Shown here one piece after another: positions 10,641 to 21,208 of a DNA stretch of 64,000 bases (its first letter is position 1; the number at the start of each line of letters is the position of its first letter). Position numbers and translations under genes: made by a program. The notes under the pieces were generated by a model. That model saw only the letters and a list, made by a program, of their open reading frames with translations, was not told the origin of the DNA and did no database searches. The DNA is from Capsicum annuum (Eukaryota; Streptophyta; Magnoliopsida; Solanales; Solanaceae), in the NCBI RefSeq assembly GCF_002878395.1, contig NC_061120.1:116610705-116674704 (forward strand), in the 5' to 3' direction.

Positions 10641-11440
10641 AATTGAAGGAATATTTAAAAAATCTCCTATATAAGGGATTTACTAACCCAGTGTGTCCCT
10701 ATAGGGAGCACCAATTTTATTCATGCTTAAGAAAGACGGTTCTCTCAAAATGTGTATTGACAATCATCATTTAAATAAATTCACAGTCAAGAATAAGTAT
10801 CCACTTCCCAGAATCGATGACTTATTTGACCAACTTCAGGGTGCTAGTTATTACTCCAGGATAGACCTCAGATCAAGCTATCATCAGCTCAGAGTCAGGG
10901 AGTATGACATCACAAAAATAGTTTTCAGAACTTAGTATGATCACTTCAAATTCTTAGTCATGTCCTTTGGTCTTACCAACGCCCCACTATCTTTCAGGGA
11001 ATTGATGAACCGTGTGTTCAAGCAGTACTTTGACATTTTTTTCATAGTCTTCATAGATGACATTATTGTCTACTCCCGTAGTAAAAAGGATCATGTAGAC
11101 CATCTCAGAATAGTATTATAGACTCTTAGAAACCATCAGCTATTCACTAAATTCAGTAAGTTTGAATTTTGGCTAAGGTCAGTAGCCTTCCCTGGCCATA
11201 TAATTTCTGGTGATGGCATTAAAGTTGATCCCCAAAAGGCTGAAGCAGTGAGAAACTAGCCCAGGCTTATCTCTCTATCTGATATCAGGAGTTTCTTGGG
11301 TTCGACCAGATACTACCGATGGTTTATTGATGGATTTTCGTCTATTGCTTCCCTTATGTCCAGATTCACTTCGAAGAAAGTCAAATTCTAGTGGTCAAAT
11401 TCTTTTAAAAAGATTTTTCAGGATTTGAAGACTTGACTTA
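10641..11440 (+). pseudogene. pol: reverse transcriptase (F)
   Basis: RNA-directed DNA polymerase domain. Visible in order: [20 protein letters not shown] (10723-10782), [40 protein letters not shown] (palm, about 10850-10910), MSFGLTNAP (about 10960-10985), [10 protein letters not shown] and the catalytic FIDDIIVYS (about 11050-11076) with both aspartates encoded, then the thumb with ..SVAFPGHIISGDGIKVDP (about 11175-11230) and IRSFLGSTRYYRWFIDGFSS. Stops interrupt it at about 10933, 11120, 11257 and 11388, several at codons that are normally Gln or Trp. Length and order are normal for the family. Confidence 0.9.
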
Positions 11441-11960
11441 TTACTGCACCAGTTTTGACCTTATCAGATGGTTTAGATGGCTTTGTTGTATATTGTGATG
11501 CCTTCAGAGTTAGCATAGGGTGTGTTCTAATACAGAAAGGTAAGGTCATAGCCTATGCCTTTAGGCATCTTAAACCCCATGAGAAAAATTATCATTCTCA
11601 TGATCTTGAGTTAGCAGCAGTAGTTTTTTCCTTAAAGATTTGGAGGCACTATTTGTATGGGGTGCATATTGATGTGTTCACTCATCATAAGAGCCTACAG
11701 TATATATTCTCTTGGAAAGATTTAAACCTTTATCAGAGAAAGTGGTTGGAGTTGTTGAAATACTACAACATGAGTGTCCTATATAATCCAAGCAAGGCCA
11801 ATATAGTGGCCGACACTCTTAGTACAATGTCTATGGGTAGTATTACTCATGTCAAGGACAGTAAGAAAAAGTTAGCTTAGGAAGTTAATCAGCTAGACAA
11901 CTAGGTGTCCGCCTAGTCGATTCAGCAGAAGGTAGTGTATGGGTGTAGAGTAGTTCAGAA
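11441..11960 (+). pseudogene. pol: RNase H domain (F)
   Basis: An open run of 141 codons (11455-11880) reads [38 protein letters not shown] (first catalytic Asp in VYCDA), [16 protein letters not shown] (Glu in DLELA), [20 protein letters not shown] and NIVADTLS. The second aspartate site, usually TDHKS, is THHKS here. RNase H would remove the RNA strand during reverse transcription. After 11880 the connection to integrase (EVNQL...VRLVDS-like text) is broken by stops. Confidence 0.88.
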
Positions 11961-11966
11961 TCATCC

Positions 11967-13360
11967 TTGGTTTTTGAGGTAAAGAAAAAGCAGGATAGGG
12001 ATCCCAGTTTAGACCAGTTGAAGGAATCAATCAGAAATCAAAAGGTAGAGGTTTTATTACTAGGGGGAGATGGTGTTTTCCATTGTCAAGGTCGACTAGG
12101 TGGGCTAGACATAGATTACTTGAGGCAGAAAATTCTTGTAGAAGTGTATGGTGCACGTAACTCTATTCATCTCGGGGCCACTAAGATGTACGGTAACTTT
12201 CGATAGATCTATTTGTTGAGTGGGCTAAAGAGAAATATGGCAGAGTTTATGGCTAAGTGCTCAACATATCAGCAGGTTATGATTGAACATCAGAAGCCTA
12301 GTGGGTCCATGTAGGAGTTCAGCATTCCCACCTTGAAATAGGAAGAAGTGAACATGTACTTTGTGATGGGTTTGCCTCATGCTCATCATCACCATGATTC
12401 AGTTTGGGTCATTGTAGATAGGATGACCAAATCAGCTCGTTTCCTACTATTCTACACCTCTTACTCGGCCGAGGATTATGCCAAACTCTATATCAGGGAG
12501 TTGTAAGATTGATTGGTGTTCCACTATCCATTATCTCAGATAGAGCTACCCAGTTCACCTCTTATTTCTAGAAAGCATTCCAAAAGGGTCTTGGAACCCG
12601 AGTTCACCTCAGTATATCTTTTCATCCTCAGACAGATGGTCAAGAAAAAAGGACCATTTAGACTTTATAGGATATGCTCAAAACATGTACAATAGAATTT
12701 AAAGGTAGTTAGATTGACCACTTGCCTTTGATTGAGCTTGTATATAACAACAACTATCACTCTAGTATTCAGATGGATCTATTTGAGATGCTTTATAGAA
12801 GGAGGTGTAGACCTCTCATTGGTTGGTTTGTAGTGGGTGAGGTCATAGTGGTGGGGCCTGACTGGTATTTGATACCTTAGAGAAAGTGTAGTTGATTAGG
12901 GAAAGATTTAAGATAGCTCAAAGCCGACAGAAATCGTATGTAGATATGCACAGAAAAAATCTCAAGTTCAAGCTTGGTGATTATGTGTACTTGAAGATCT
13001 CTCACATGAAAGAAGTGAAGAAGTTTTACAAGAGGGGGAAGCTCAGTCCCCAATATGTTGGTCCTTATCGAATTCTCAGTCCTTTAGAAAAGGTGTCTTA
13101 TGAGCTTAAGTTTACTTCATCTATATTCAGTCCTTCCAGTGTTTCATGTCTCCTTCATAAATAAATGCATAGGTGACCCACAAGCCGTAATCCCCATTGA
13201 GGGCATAGATGTTCGAAACAGCCTCTCTTATAAAGAGATTCCAGTTGAAATCCTTAATTATCAGATTCACAGACTGAGGAACAAAGAAGTCTCTGTCTAT
13301 TGAGGGAGCTACTTGGGAAGCAGAAGCAAATATGCAAATCAAGTATCCTTACCTCAAGTC
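11967..13360 (+). pseudogene. pol: integrase with C-terminal GPY/F module and chromodomain-like tail (F)
   Basis: N-terminal zinc region NSIHLGATKMYGNFR.. FMAKCSTYQQV (12150-12280): the second cysteine of the HHCC set is Tyr. Catalytic core: the first Asp position reads NMYFVMGLP (Tyr at codon 12357-12359), the second Asp is kept in ISDRATQFTS (12530-12560), and the Glu position reads DGQEKRTI, with Lys where Glu is usual. Then YNNNYHSSIQMDLFEMLYRRRC (12745-12810), and the C-terminal part FKLGDYVYLKISHMKEV, KRGKLSPQYVGPYRILSP, a proline/valine tail, EIPVEILNYQIHRLRNKE and a final KYPYLKSTNS. The C-terminal module would bind DNA or chromatin; two of three catalytic residues are gone. Confidence 0.88.
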
Positions 13361-13662
13361 CACAAACTCAGATTCAGCTCAATGTCATAGTTTTCCTTAA
13401 TCTTATTCAGCTTCATGTTCAAATTTTAATTTCAAACTTGGTTTCAGTTACCATTGCATGTTCAGTCATATGTTCATGAATCATGTTCAGCTATGTACTC
13501 ATGCATTAGACATGCATGCTCAGTATGATAAGTCAGTTTATTAGTAATCTCAATCATGAAATCATGTTTCAATTGTGCATGCCCAGTTTCTAAGTCCAGT
13601 CTCTCTGGATTTTCAGTTTTAGTAGTCTCATTCAAGGATAAATGTCCCCAAGGGGGATATAA
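13361..13662 (+). other. 3' untranslated region with polypurine tract (F)
   Basis: No coding sequence. Rich in TTCATG/CATGTTCAG repeats. It ends with the polypurine tract AAGGGGGATA at about 13650-13659, which would prime plus-strand DNA synthesis, three bases before the LTR. The tract sits exactly where the retrotransposon model requires it. Confidence 0.85.
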
Positions 13663-16055
13663 TGTAAGACTCCATAAAGTTCTTAGCTTAAATCAGTCCT
13701 TTAGGCTTGTCAAGGGGTCCCAGACATAAAAAATTTTTGCTACGTATTTATACTTAATGTTATTTTATCATTCAAAAGTTGGAAATCTTATTTTGTGACC
13801 TTTATGTCCATTAAATGTTGATATTTGAGTTAATTCGTGATCAGAAATGTGAATAGGTATTTTCGGAAAAGTTTTAAATTTCTTGGACCTTATTTTGATC
13901 ATGTTTGAGTTCCAAAAATAGTGGGTTGATGCAATCTCGATGCGTTGCATAGACTATCACATCAATAAGATAGTTTTTCCCCAGCTTCAGTGCAAATTCT
14001 AGTGAACTGACATAGATTCAACGTGGTGCATTGGCTATCGCGTCGATGTTAACAACGAGGTGCGTCGACAACATAATTTTTCAGTCATTAAAAGTTCGCA
14101 TCCTTAGGGGTATTTAGGTAACTTTCCCACATGCTTCAGCTCCCAAAACATGAAATTAAGCCCTTTGGAGAGAAAATATACTCATTCATTCTCTAATTTG
14201 CTCAGTAACAAAACCCTAGGTGCTCAAGTTTCAAATCAAAAGCTAAAGAACTCACCATTAACTTTCAAAAATTCACCAACTAAGGTATGTGAAGTGTTTA
14301 TTCAATGGTTCCTTCCATCCTTGGAGTCCAATAAACTCTTTTAAAGTTCATGAAGAGTGATTTCATGATTTCCATGAGTTAAATTAAAGCCTATTCATGA
14401 TTTATTGCAAGATTCATGTAGAGTTAATTGATATGTGTCTTTATCATGTAAATTCATGTTGAAACTCTGGGAATTATGTAATTATAATTGAATAACGTTG
14501 CCTACTTGTTGTTTTATATTGTGTGTATATATTATTCCTACAAGTGTTTGATGAATTCTCCATGTCTGTTGAATAGTGAAATTATATCATGCTTAGCATG
14601 TATGCAAGTCATGCAACTATTTGCTTGAATGCCCAAATGAATGAATGATGACTAAGTAGTTAGTTACCATGTCTATTAATGTTATCGAGTACTAGAGGTA
14701 TTTAATACCTGGTAATTTAGCTGCTTGTTTAGAGCCATGGTCAGTCACAGAGTAGAATCAGTCATGTCACGATTAGTAGAATTTAGTCAGTACAGAACTT
14801 AGGAAATATTCAATGAACTTAGAATCAGTCCAGTTCAGTTTCGTAAAATTAGTTCAGATCAGTTATACAGTACGATCAGTAATAGTCCAGTTTAGCCTAG
14901 TACAGTTTAGAATTCAGTCCATTGTCTGTTCAATTGGGAGTAGGATTCAGCATAAAGTTAACCCAAGAATGGGGACTCACTTTCTAGTAGAGGGTGAAAT
15001 CCTTACAAGCAGTCCTTGCATTCTAAAACTACATAGCCAGCATGGGTTGATAAGGTGATCTACCCACTAGTTGAAGGTACTACCATTCTCATTTAAAGTA
15101 CCTGCCAGATGTGGGTACTCAGCACTTATCCTTACCTGTCGTAAGGTATTAACAACCTTCCAACTGGGGTTACAAGTTGGACCCTAAATTAGTTAAAGTA
15201 GGGACATGTCAGTTAGATGATTACTTCCTACAGTCTCAGCTTTAGTCTCAGTCTCAAAAAAGTACTCAGTTCAGTTGTATTGATTTAGGACTATCAGGTA
15301 CAGTCACTTCACTCAATACAAAACTTAGTATAATTCCACAAAATCAAGACATTCAGAGACAGTCATTAAATTATCAGAAATACAGTATTAGTAAGCTCAG
15401 ACATTAGTAAGTCAATATTCTGATTCAGTACTCAGGACTATCATGATCTCAGTTACAGTATACGTTTTCATGTATGTATTCTTATTCAGTCATACTTATA
15501 TTATTCAGTTATTATTGCTCATGCATATGAACCCATGCATTTTAGCCTACCTCACTGAGCATACCAGTACATTCAAATTACTGACACATGTCTTTCTTTT
15601 GCGCTATGATGTCTTATATCATAGGTTTAGATGCACAGGCTCTAGAGCACCCTTAGAGGCTTAGATTTTCAATAGCCAGTGTAGTGGTGAGTCCTCATAG
15701 TTTGAGGACATGGTTTTTTTAGTATTTCAGTATTATTTTTAGTAGTCGGAGTCAGTGGAGACTTGTCCCATCAACTCCACAATTCTGCCAGTTTAGAGGC
15801 TTTTTTGACAGAGTATTTTCAGGCAGTTGGCTATTTATTCTTTTACTCTTTATATATTCAGTTTTGTTATTTTGATACCGCATTCAGATTTATTTACAGA
15901 TTTTAACCTTATGGCATATGCTTCTGCCTATTTCCACAATTATTACAGTATTTATTACACAGTTATTGGAGCAGGTACTAGTCATAGATTAGCTTATGGT
16001 CCTTTGGGATTATGAGCACCATGTAGCGTCCAGAATACATAGTCGGGGCGTCACA
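13663..16055 (+). repeat. 3' LTR of F (2.39 kb, complete)
   Basis: Begins TGTAAGACTCC right after the PPT and ends GGGGCGTCACA, giving imperfect inverted termini with TG...CA ends. U3 contains CGATGCGTTGCAT and GCGTCGATG motifs (13935-14075), R/leader starts around 14100-14170 and the rest (14700-15450) is dense in TCAGT/CAGTT. The segment 15130-15240 is homologous to the inverse of 2940-3060 and 8460-8580 in the A LTRs, so the families are related. The small open frames inside (14150, 14813, 15443, 15827) have no protein similarity that I recognise. Confidence 0.88.
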
Positions 16056-16615
16056 AAGGTTTTTACCTTTTATAAAATAAGGGATTTGAATTAGCATCTA
16101 GGATAGGGATATACCTTGGATCCTTGTTTGGTTCAATTGCAAGAAGATAGTTGTATGTATATAGATGAATAATTGCATCTCTTTTAGTCGATGTAGTTAC
16201 AGTATTCAAATAGATAGAAGATTTGAGGTCGAGAGACCAAGATTGCACCATAAACCTTGTGAATCAATAACCTGATAACCCACTAGAATGCGATAGAAAT
16301 TGAGAATTGTATGGCAGTTAGATGTGCCTCAACCCTAGAACTCATTATTACTGTTTACAACAATTGCTCGCTTACTATTGACACGAATTGGTATTTCTTA
16401 TTTATTTACATTTTTGTTCACAATTTCAAAATTATCTTGATATTTTACAATAATTAATACCTTCTTTTCAAGAACTAAAGTTGGTTAAATGTCTAGTTAC
16501 TTCGTCCTCGTGAGAACAATATTTGACTATCTAAGTCACTATATTACTTGTACCATCACGTACACTTGTGTATGCGTTTGAATGAAACATCAACCATATA
16601 TAACTCTATCAATTC
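16056..16615. other. no gene; possible end of another LTR
   Basis: AT-rich, no coding similarity. The part 16495-16590 (TCGTCCTCGTGAGAACAATA and CGTACACTTGTGTATGCG) resembles the final part of Athila/Tat-type LTRs on the plus strand, but no primer binding site follows. Nothing else is recognised. Confidence 0.3.
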
Positions 16616-17440
16616 TACCAGAGATTCTATATTACCAATAAATACCATACACCCCCTATAGACTCTTCTGAAAACCACAGAGTCTCCTCCTGGAAAAGAA
16701 ATGGAAAAGGGTTCGATAGACACTCAGGACCAAAATCAAAATACACAGGCACAAATAGGGTCACACAAGAGAGAGTGGACCCCGGATCAAGTAAAAAATA
16801 CATATCACGGGAAAAGAGTTTCATCGTAACAATAACAATATCTGGAGATGCCTCGAACTCCTAAAGAGTAGTCAGAGCATAACGACGGTTTTGATCAGTG
16901 CCGAAGCCTGAAGTAGCACCCTTTGGTGTTGGATATGAAAAAGAGGTAACAAGAACCTTATTTTCTCCAGAAGCAACTCTATAGGCATAATCCCGCTACA
17001 TATACCCAATATGACAACAAAAAATTCATTAGTTCCTCTCCTTTTGACACTGACCATGATGATGCTAACCATAAAATCTAAAAAGATGGTAGGATGGTGC
17101 TGACTAGGCCCTATAGTCCAGAGATTGGGCACCCTATTCCCTAAAAGCATTACCACCCTAAAAGCGTCGGTCACCTGACGTCTTTGGGTAGGGAGCAGTA
17201 GGTTTCAAATAGAAGTTAGGAATCCTCCAACTCTTCTTCTTTGACAACTTACCACTCTATTGTTGGCCCTCACTCTACTTAGAATACTGGAATTTCTTAC
17301 TCTGCCTCTCACCAATGTCAGCCTATTTCTTTTTTCTCCTATTCGACCTGCTGCATATACACAACCAATTTTGAGATGTCCATGCCCTTGATCAACAAGG
17401 CAGCCTAACTCTCAAGAATTAGCTCATTAGACAATACTCT
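16616..17440 (-). pseudogene. gypsy gag C-terminus and protease scrap (J)
   Basis: Minus strand. Near 17350-17430 it reads AALLIKGMDISKLVVYMQQVE, the end of the capsid region of chromovirus Gag. Near 16985-17080 is a decayed zinc knuckle (HHHGQCQKERN then FCCHIGYM-stop-RDY, with Cys and His ligands changed). At 16690-16800 the protease start reads FLLDPGSTLSCVTLFVPVYF with the DPG triplet, then GGDSVVFRRVYRGCMVFIGN down to about 16620. It lies between the LTR of F and element E, cut at both ends, and belongs to a third chromovirus copy. Confidence 0.75.
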
Positions 17441-18960
17441 TAAGAATCAACTGAACGGGTTGTTTGGTGGCCTTCCTAGGGAAAAATTCAACATTATGAG
17501 TACCATGATTCAACTCCTTAATCTGAAGGGGTTGTTTGGTGGCCTTCCTAGGGAGGATCCAAACTTCCATGTGGTGAACTTTGTCACCATTTGTAAATAT
17601 TTTGATAACCCAGGAGTGGGTAAGAATGCTATCCATTTGAGATTGTTTCTGTTATCTCTGTTTGGGTAGGCAACATTGTGGCTTAATGAGCCGATACCTG
17701 ATTCTATAAAGAACTGGAGGCAGTTGAAAGGAGCTTTCCTAGAAAAGTTTTTTCCACCTTCCTAGAGGGTAAATTTGAGAGATGAGATCAACAACTATAG
17801 ATAGCTCCTAACTGACCCCTTTTATGAATCCTGGAAGAGATTCAAAAGAAAACTGGCGCAGTATTCGAACCACAACATGACGGACATACACTTGATGGAC
17901 ACTTTGTATAGGGCTCTTAACTCTGTGACTAAATTGATTGTAGATAATGCTGCTGGTGGTTCATTTGTTGATCTTACATTCCCAAAGGATTTAGAAATAG
18001 TTGAGAGAATAACCAAATAGAGTCGGGCATGGCATACTAGGGACTCTGTGGTAGCAAGCCCCACTGTTTCTATTGGTATGACTGTGGAACAATGCAAAAG
18101 AGATGAGGAGTGTGATCAAGACATGGCTCACCTAAAAACACAGATGGAATTGCTAACCAAGAATTTACTATCAGGTAAAACTAAAAAAGTGAAGGTTGTA
18201 CAATCGCAGAGCAAAGTGGAGTCTAACTTAGAAGAAGACGCAAACTATGTAAATAATCATGGAGCTTCTGAGGAAATATCCAAGAAAATCAATGTCAGCC
18301 TTATTATGACAAGGCTGGATAAAAGAACCAAGATCAAGGTAATTGGATGAGAAATAATGATAGGAGTGGGTTATATGTCCCTCATAAAAATTGTGAGGCT
18401 ACTATAATAAGTTCTAAAAAGATATCCCTGGAGGACATGATGACTAAATTGTTAAAGCGAGTAAAGGCTACAACTCAGGGGTGACTACCATGAAGACCGA
18501 TTTGTCCTCTATGAGTCAGTTAGTAAATTCGCACTCCACTTCGATCAAACAACTGGAATAGTAAATGAGCCAACTCTCCACAGCACTGAACCAGAGGAAG
18601 AGTGGAACGTTACCAAGTGATATGGTTCAAAATCTGTGGAGTGATGGTTCATGTATGGAAATTACCACTAGATATGGTAAAATATTACATGGCCCTTCTA
18701 CGGGAAAAAGTTTGATTGAAGATGTGACTTAAGCAGATGCTGAACCCAAAGTAGAATGTCCAGTGGATTTTGGGAAGCTGGATGGTTCTGATGATGCTCC
18801 AGAATAAGGAAAAGAGAAGGAAAAGGAAGTAGTGGTGAAAACTCTCCCAAGAACACCACTTCCCTTTCCTCAAATATTGAAAAAGAAGGTTGACAACACG
18901 TAATTTAGTAAATTCATGGAAATGTTGAAGTAGTTAATAATAAATGTGTCTTTGGTGGAG
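17441..18960 (+). pseudogene. gag: gag (E)
   Basis: The capsid region (retrotrans_gag type) reads LNLKGLFGGLPREDPNFHVV, FVTICKYFDNPGVGKNAIHL, RLFLLSLFG-stop-ATLWLN, a LKGAFLEKFFPPS block, DEINNYR and a YESWKRFKRKLAQYSNHNM block, all landmarks of Athila Gag (17500-17880). Then NSVTKLIVDNAAGG (about 17930) and, after 18048, a 100-codon open run with HLKTQMELLTKNLL. The C-terminal end has a coiled-coil-like SIKQLE.QMSQLSTALNQ (about 18540-18600) and SGTLPSDMVQN, where Athila Gag normally ends. A 26-bp block around GLFGGLPRE is repeated 72 bp apart (17457 and 17529), in frame. Confidence 0.85.
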
Positions 18961-19060
18961 GCACTCAATAAAATGCCAGGTAATGCTAAATTCTTGAAGG
19001 ACCTTGTGACAAAGAAAAGATCGGTGAGCTATGAACTGAAGGATAATCTCCACAATTATA

Positions 19061-19720
19061 ATGCAATTTCTACATGATCCTTATTGCAGAAGAATGCGGA
19101 CCCTGGAGCATTCACTATTCTATGTACAATTGGGTCTCTTAATTTTGCTAAGGCCCTATTTGATTTGGGGAAAGCATTAATCTGATGCCACTAGCTGTAT
19201 ATAAAAAGCGATATTTGAGAAATCCCACACCCACCAACATACAAATCATGATGGCAGATAGGTCAGTAAAATGACCAGTTGGTATTTGGTATAATATGTT
19301 TGTTAGGTAGCTAGCTTCATATTTCATATAGATTTCATCATTCTAGATTGAGAGGTTGACTTTGAGGTGCCCAAAATCTTGGGTCGACCTTTTCTCGCAA
19401 CCTAAAGTGTGTTGATTGATTTTCGAGCTAATGAGCTCTTATTTAGAATGAATGATGAGGTGGTGCAATTTGATGTGTGCCAATCAATGAAGCAGCATAA
19501 TGAAATAGGTGTGTTCTCAATTGTTGATGTATATTATGAGGATGAGAAGGAGATGTCAATAGAGGACAAACTTTTTGTCGAGCCTTTAGCTGCAGTTCTG
19601 CTAAATTGTGATCGTAAAGGTATTGAGAAGTATGAAAAGATAGTTTGTGCTTTGTCAGGAATGGGTTCGTACTCTTATTCTCCTAAGAAGCTAGATCTTG
19701 ATCGTGCTAATCGATGAACA
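19061..19720 (+). pseudogene. pol: protease region (E)
   Basis: Reads [20 protein letters not shown] then FDLG (19097-19170); the active site, usually DLGAS, is cut by a frameshift right after FDLG. Further pieces: MMADRSVK (19250-19268), a RF/HIIPDxxILD-like stretch and LGRPFLAT-like text (19379-19405). The 102-codon open run 19409-19717 (LIDFRANELLFRMNDEVVQF ... MGSYSYSPKKLDLDRANR) is the protease-RT linker. This is the retropepsin-like domain of the Athila polyprotein, in several frames. Confidence 0.82.
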
Positions 19721-20760
19721 CCATAGGCTAAGCCATCCACTGAAGAGCCACTGGCGTTGGAATTGAAGGAACTACCAGGGAATTTAAGGTACGTGATTTT
19801 GGGCAATGGAAACACACTACCCGTTATTATTGCAGCTAATTTGGGCAAGGAAAAGGTAGAAGCATGTATTTCAGTACTTCATAGGTACAAAAGAGCAATA
19901 GGATAGACTATTGCAGATATTATTGGCATTCCCCTGGCACCGATGCAAGAGGACTTTAAAAAGGAAATTATTAAGTGGTTGGATGTAGAAGTGGTTTACC
20001 CTATTTCTAATAGTAAATAGGTGAATCCAGTTCAATGCGTGCCTAGATAAAGAGGCCATGACTGTTGTTGCAAATGAAAAGAATGAGTTGATTCGACTCA
20101 AACCTGTGACTGGGTGGAGAGTTTGCATGGACTACCGCAAAATAAATTCATGGACTTCGAAAAACCACTTCCGGATGCCCTTTATGGACCAAATACTTGA
20201 TCGATTGGCCGGAAGAGGTGGTATTGCTTCTTAGATAGTTATTCTGGATATAACCAGATCTGTATTACTCCTAAAGATTAGGAGAAAACAATATTCACAT
20301 ATCCATATGGCACCTTTGCATTTAAGAGAATGTTGTTTAGGCTATGCAATGGACCCGCTACTTCTCAATGGTGCATGATGTCTATTTTCTCAGATATGGT
20401 GGAGGACACCTTAGAGGTGTTCATGGATAATTTCTCTGTGGTGGGAGATTTGTTTGAGTTGTGTTTGGAAAACCTGAGTATGGCCTTGCAATGATGAGTT
20501 GAATTCAATTTGGTGCTTAATTGGGAGAAATGCCACTTTATGGTAAAGGAGGGCAACGTTCTTGAGCATAACATTTCTACAAAAATGCTAGAGGCTAATC
20601 GAGCTAAAGATGAAGTTATCAAGAAACTACCACCTTCCATTTTAGTGAAGGAAGTGCATACTTTTCTAGGACATACTGGCTTTTACTAGAGTTTTATAAG
20701 AGACTTCTCAAAGGTTGCAAATTCACTTTGCAAACTTTTGAAGAAAGAAGTAAAGTTCTC
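19721..20760 (+). pseudogene. pol: reverse transcriptase (E)
   Basis: Linker LELKELPGNLRYVILGNGNT, then ISVLHRYKRAIG..TIADIIGIP (19860-19935). A deletion then joins this to PMQEDFKKEIIKWLD (19940-19985). RT proper: VTGWRVCMDYRKINSWT (20105-20155), FRMPFMDQILDRLAGRG, YNQICITPKD, YPYGTFAFKRMLFRLCNGPAT (20305-20360) and the catalytic box FMDNFSVV at 20420-20443. The second catalytic aspartate is Asn (AAT at 20429-20431). Then VLNWEKCHFMVKEGNVLEHN and FLGHTGFY-stop-SFIRDFSKVANSLCKLLKK. Typical Athila RT order, inactive. Confidence 0.88.
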
Positions 20761-21208
20761 CTTTGATGATGATTGCTTGAAGGCATTTTAATACCTTAAA
20801 AAGAAGCAGGTCGAGGCCCCTATCATTGTTGCATCGGATTGGTCAAAACCATTTGAGATTATGTGTGATGAAAGTGGTATTGCCCTTGAAGCTGTATTGG
20901 GACAAAAGAAGGAAAAACTGTTTTATCCAATATATTATGTCAGCAAAGCACTGAATGGAGCAAAAAAGAACTACACCATCACTAAATAGAAACTCCTGGC
21001 TGTTGTGTATGCTTTTGAGAAATTCAGGGCTTTCCTGCTTGAGATCAAGGTGGTGGTCCACATTGACCTTGTAGCCTTAAAGTATTTGATGGCTAAGAAG
21101 GATACAAAACCAAGACTGATTAGATAGGTGTTGCTGCTATAAGAATTTGACTTAGAAGTCAAAGATAGGAATGGTTGCAAAAACTAAGTTACGGATCATC
21201 TATCTAGA
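20761..21208 (+). pseudogene. pol: RNase H domain (E)
   Basis: Reads WSKPFEIMCDESGIALEAVLG (20842-20900; first catalytic Asp kept), KLFYPIYYVSKALNGAKKNYT (20920-20980), KLLAVVYAFEKFRAFLLEIK (20993-21050), VVVHIDLVALKYLMAKKDTK, where the usual TDH is IDL, and NQVTDHLSRMEGEK near 21185. It connects directly to the integrase linker (NDTFPDEEILATIMEKMPWF, 21248-21310). Order and spacing are normal; one active-site motif is damaged and there are several stops. Confidence 0.85.

Larger units (their letters stand above)
10336..16055 (+). mobile_element. Ty3/gypsy chromovirus-type element F, 5'-truncated, with 3' LTR
   Basis: Plus-strand remnant running from the end of the protease through RT, RNase H, integrase, a 3' untranslated region, a polypurine tract and a complete 3' LTR. 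The 5' LTR, gag and most of the protease are missing at the junction with the LTR of A2. It is the easiest of the chromovirus copies to read, since long pieces stay in one frame. Stops at usual Gln (CAG) and Trp (TGG) positions are common. Integrase catalytic positions are changed (see the integrase entry). Confidence 0.88.

Noticed and set aside
13100..13342. Two overlapping frames on opposite strands near the end of F's integrase
   Set aside because: The plus-strand frame is the integrase tail itself; the minus-strand one is its shadow.
17427..17636. Minus-strand 69-codon frame with a repeated FPRKATKQP phrase
   Set aside because: Shadow of the duplicated gag block of E on the other strand; the repetition comes from the 72-bp duplication.
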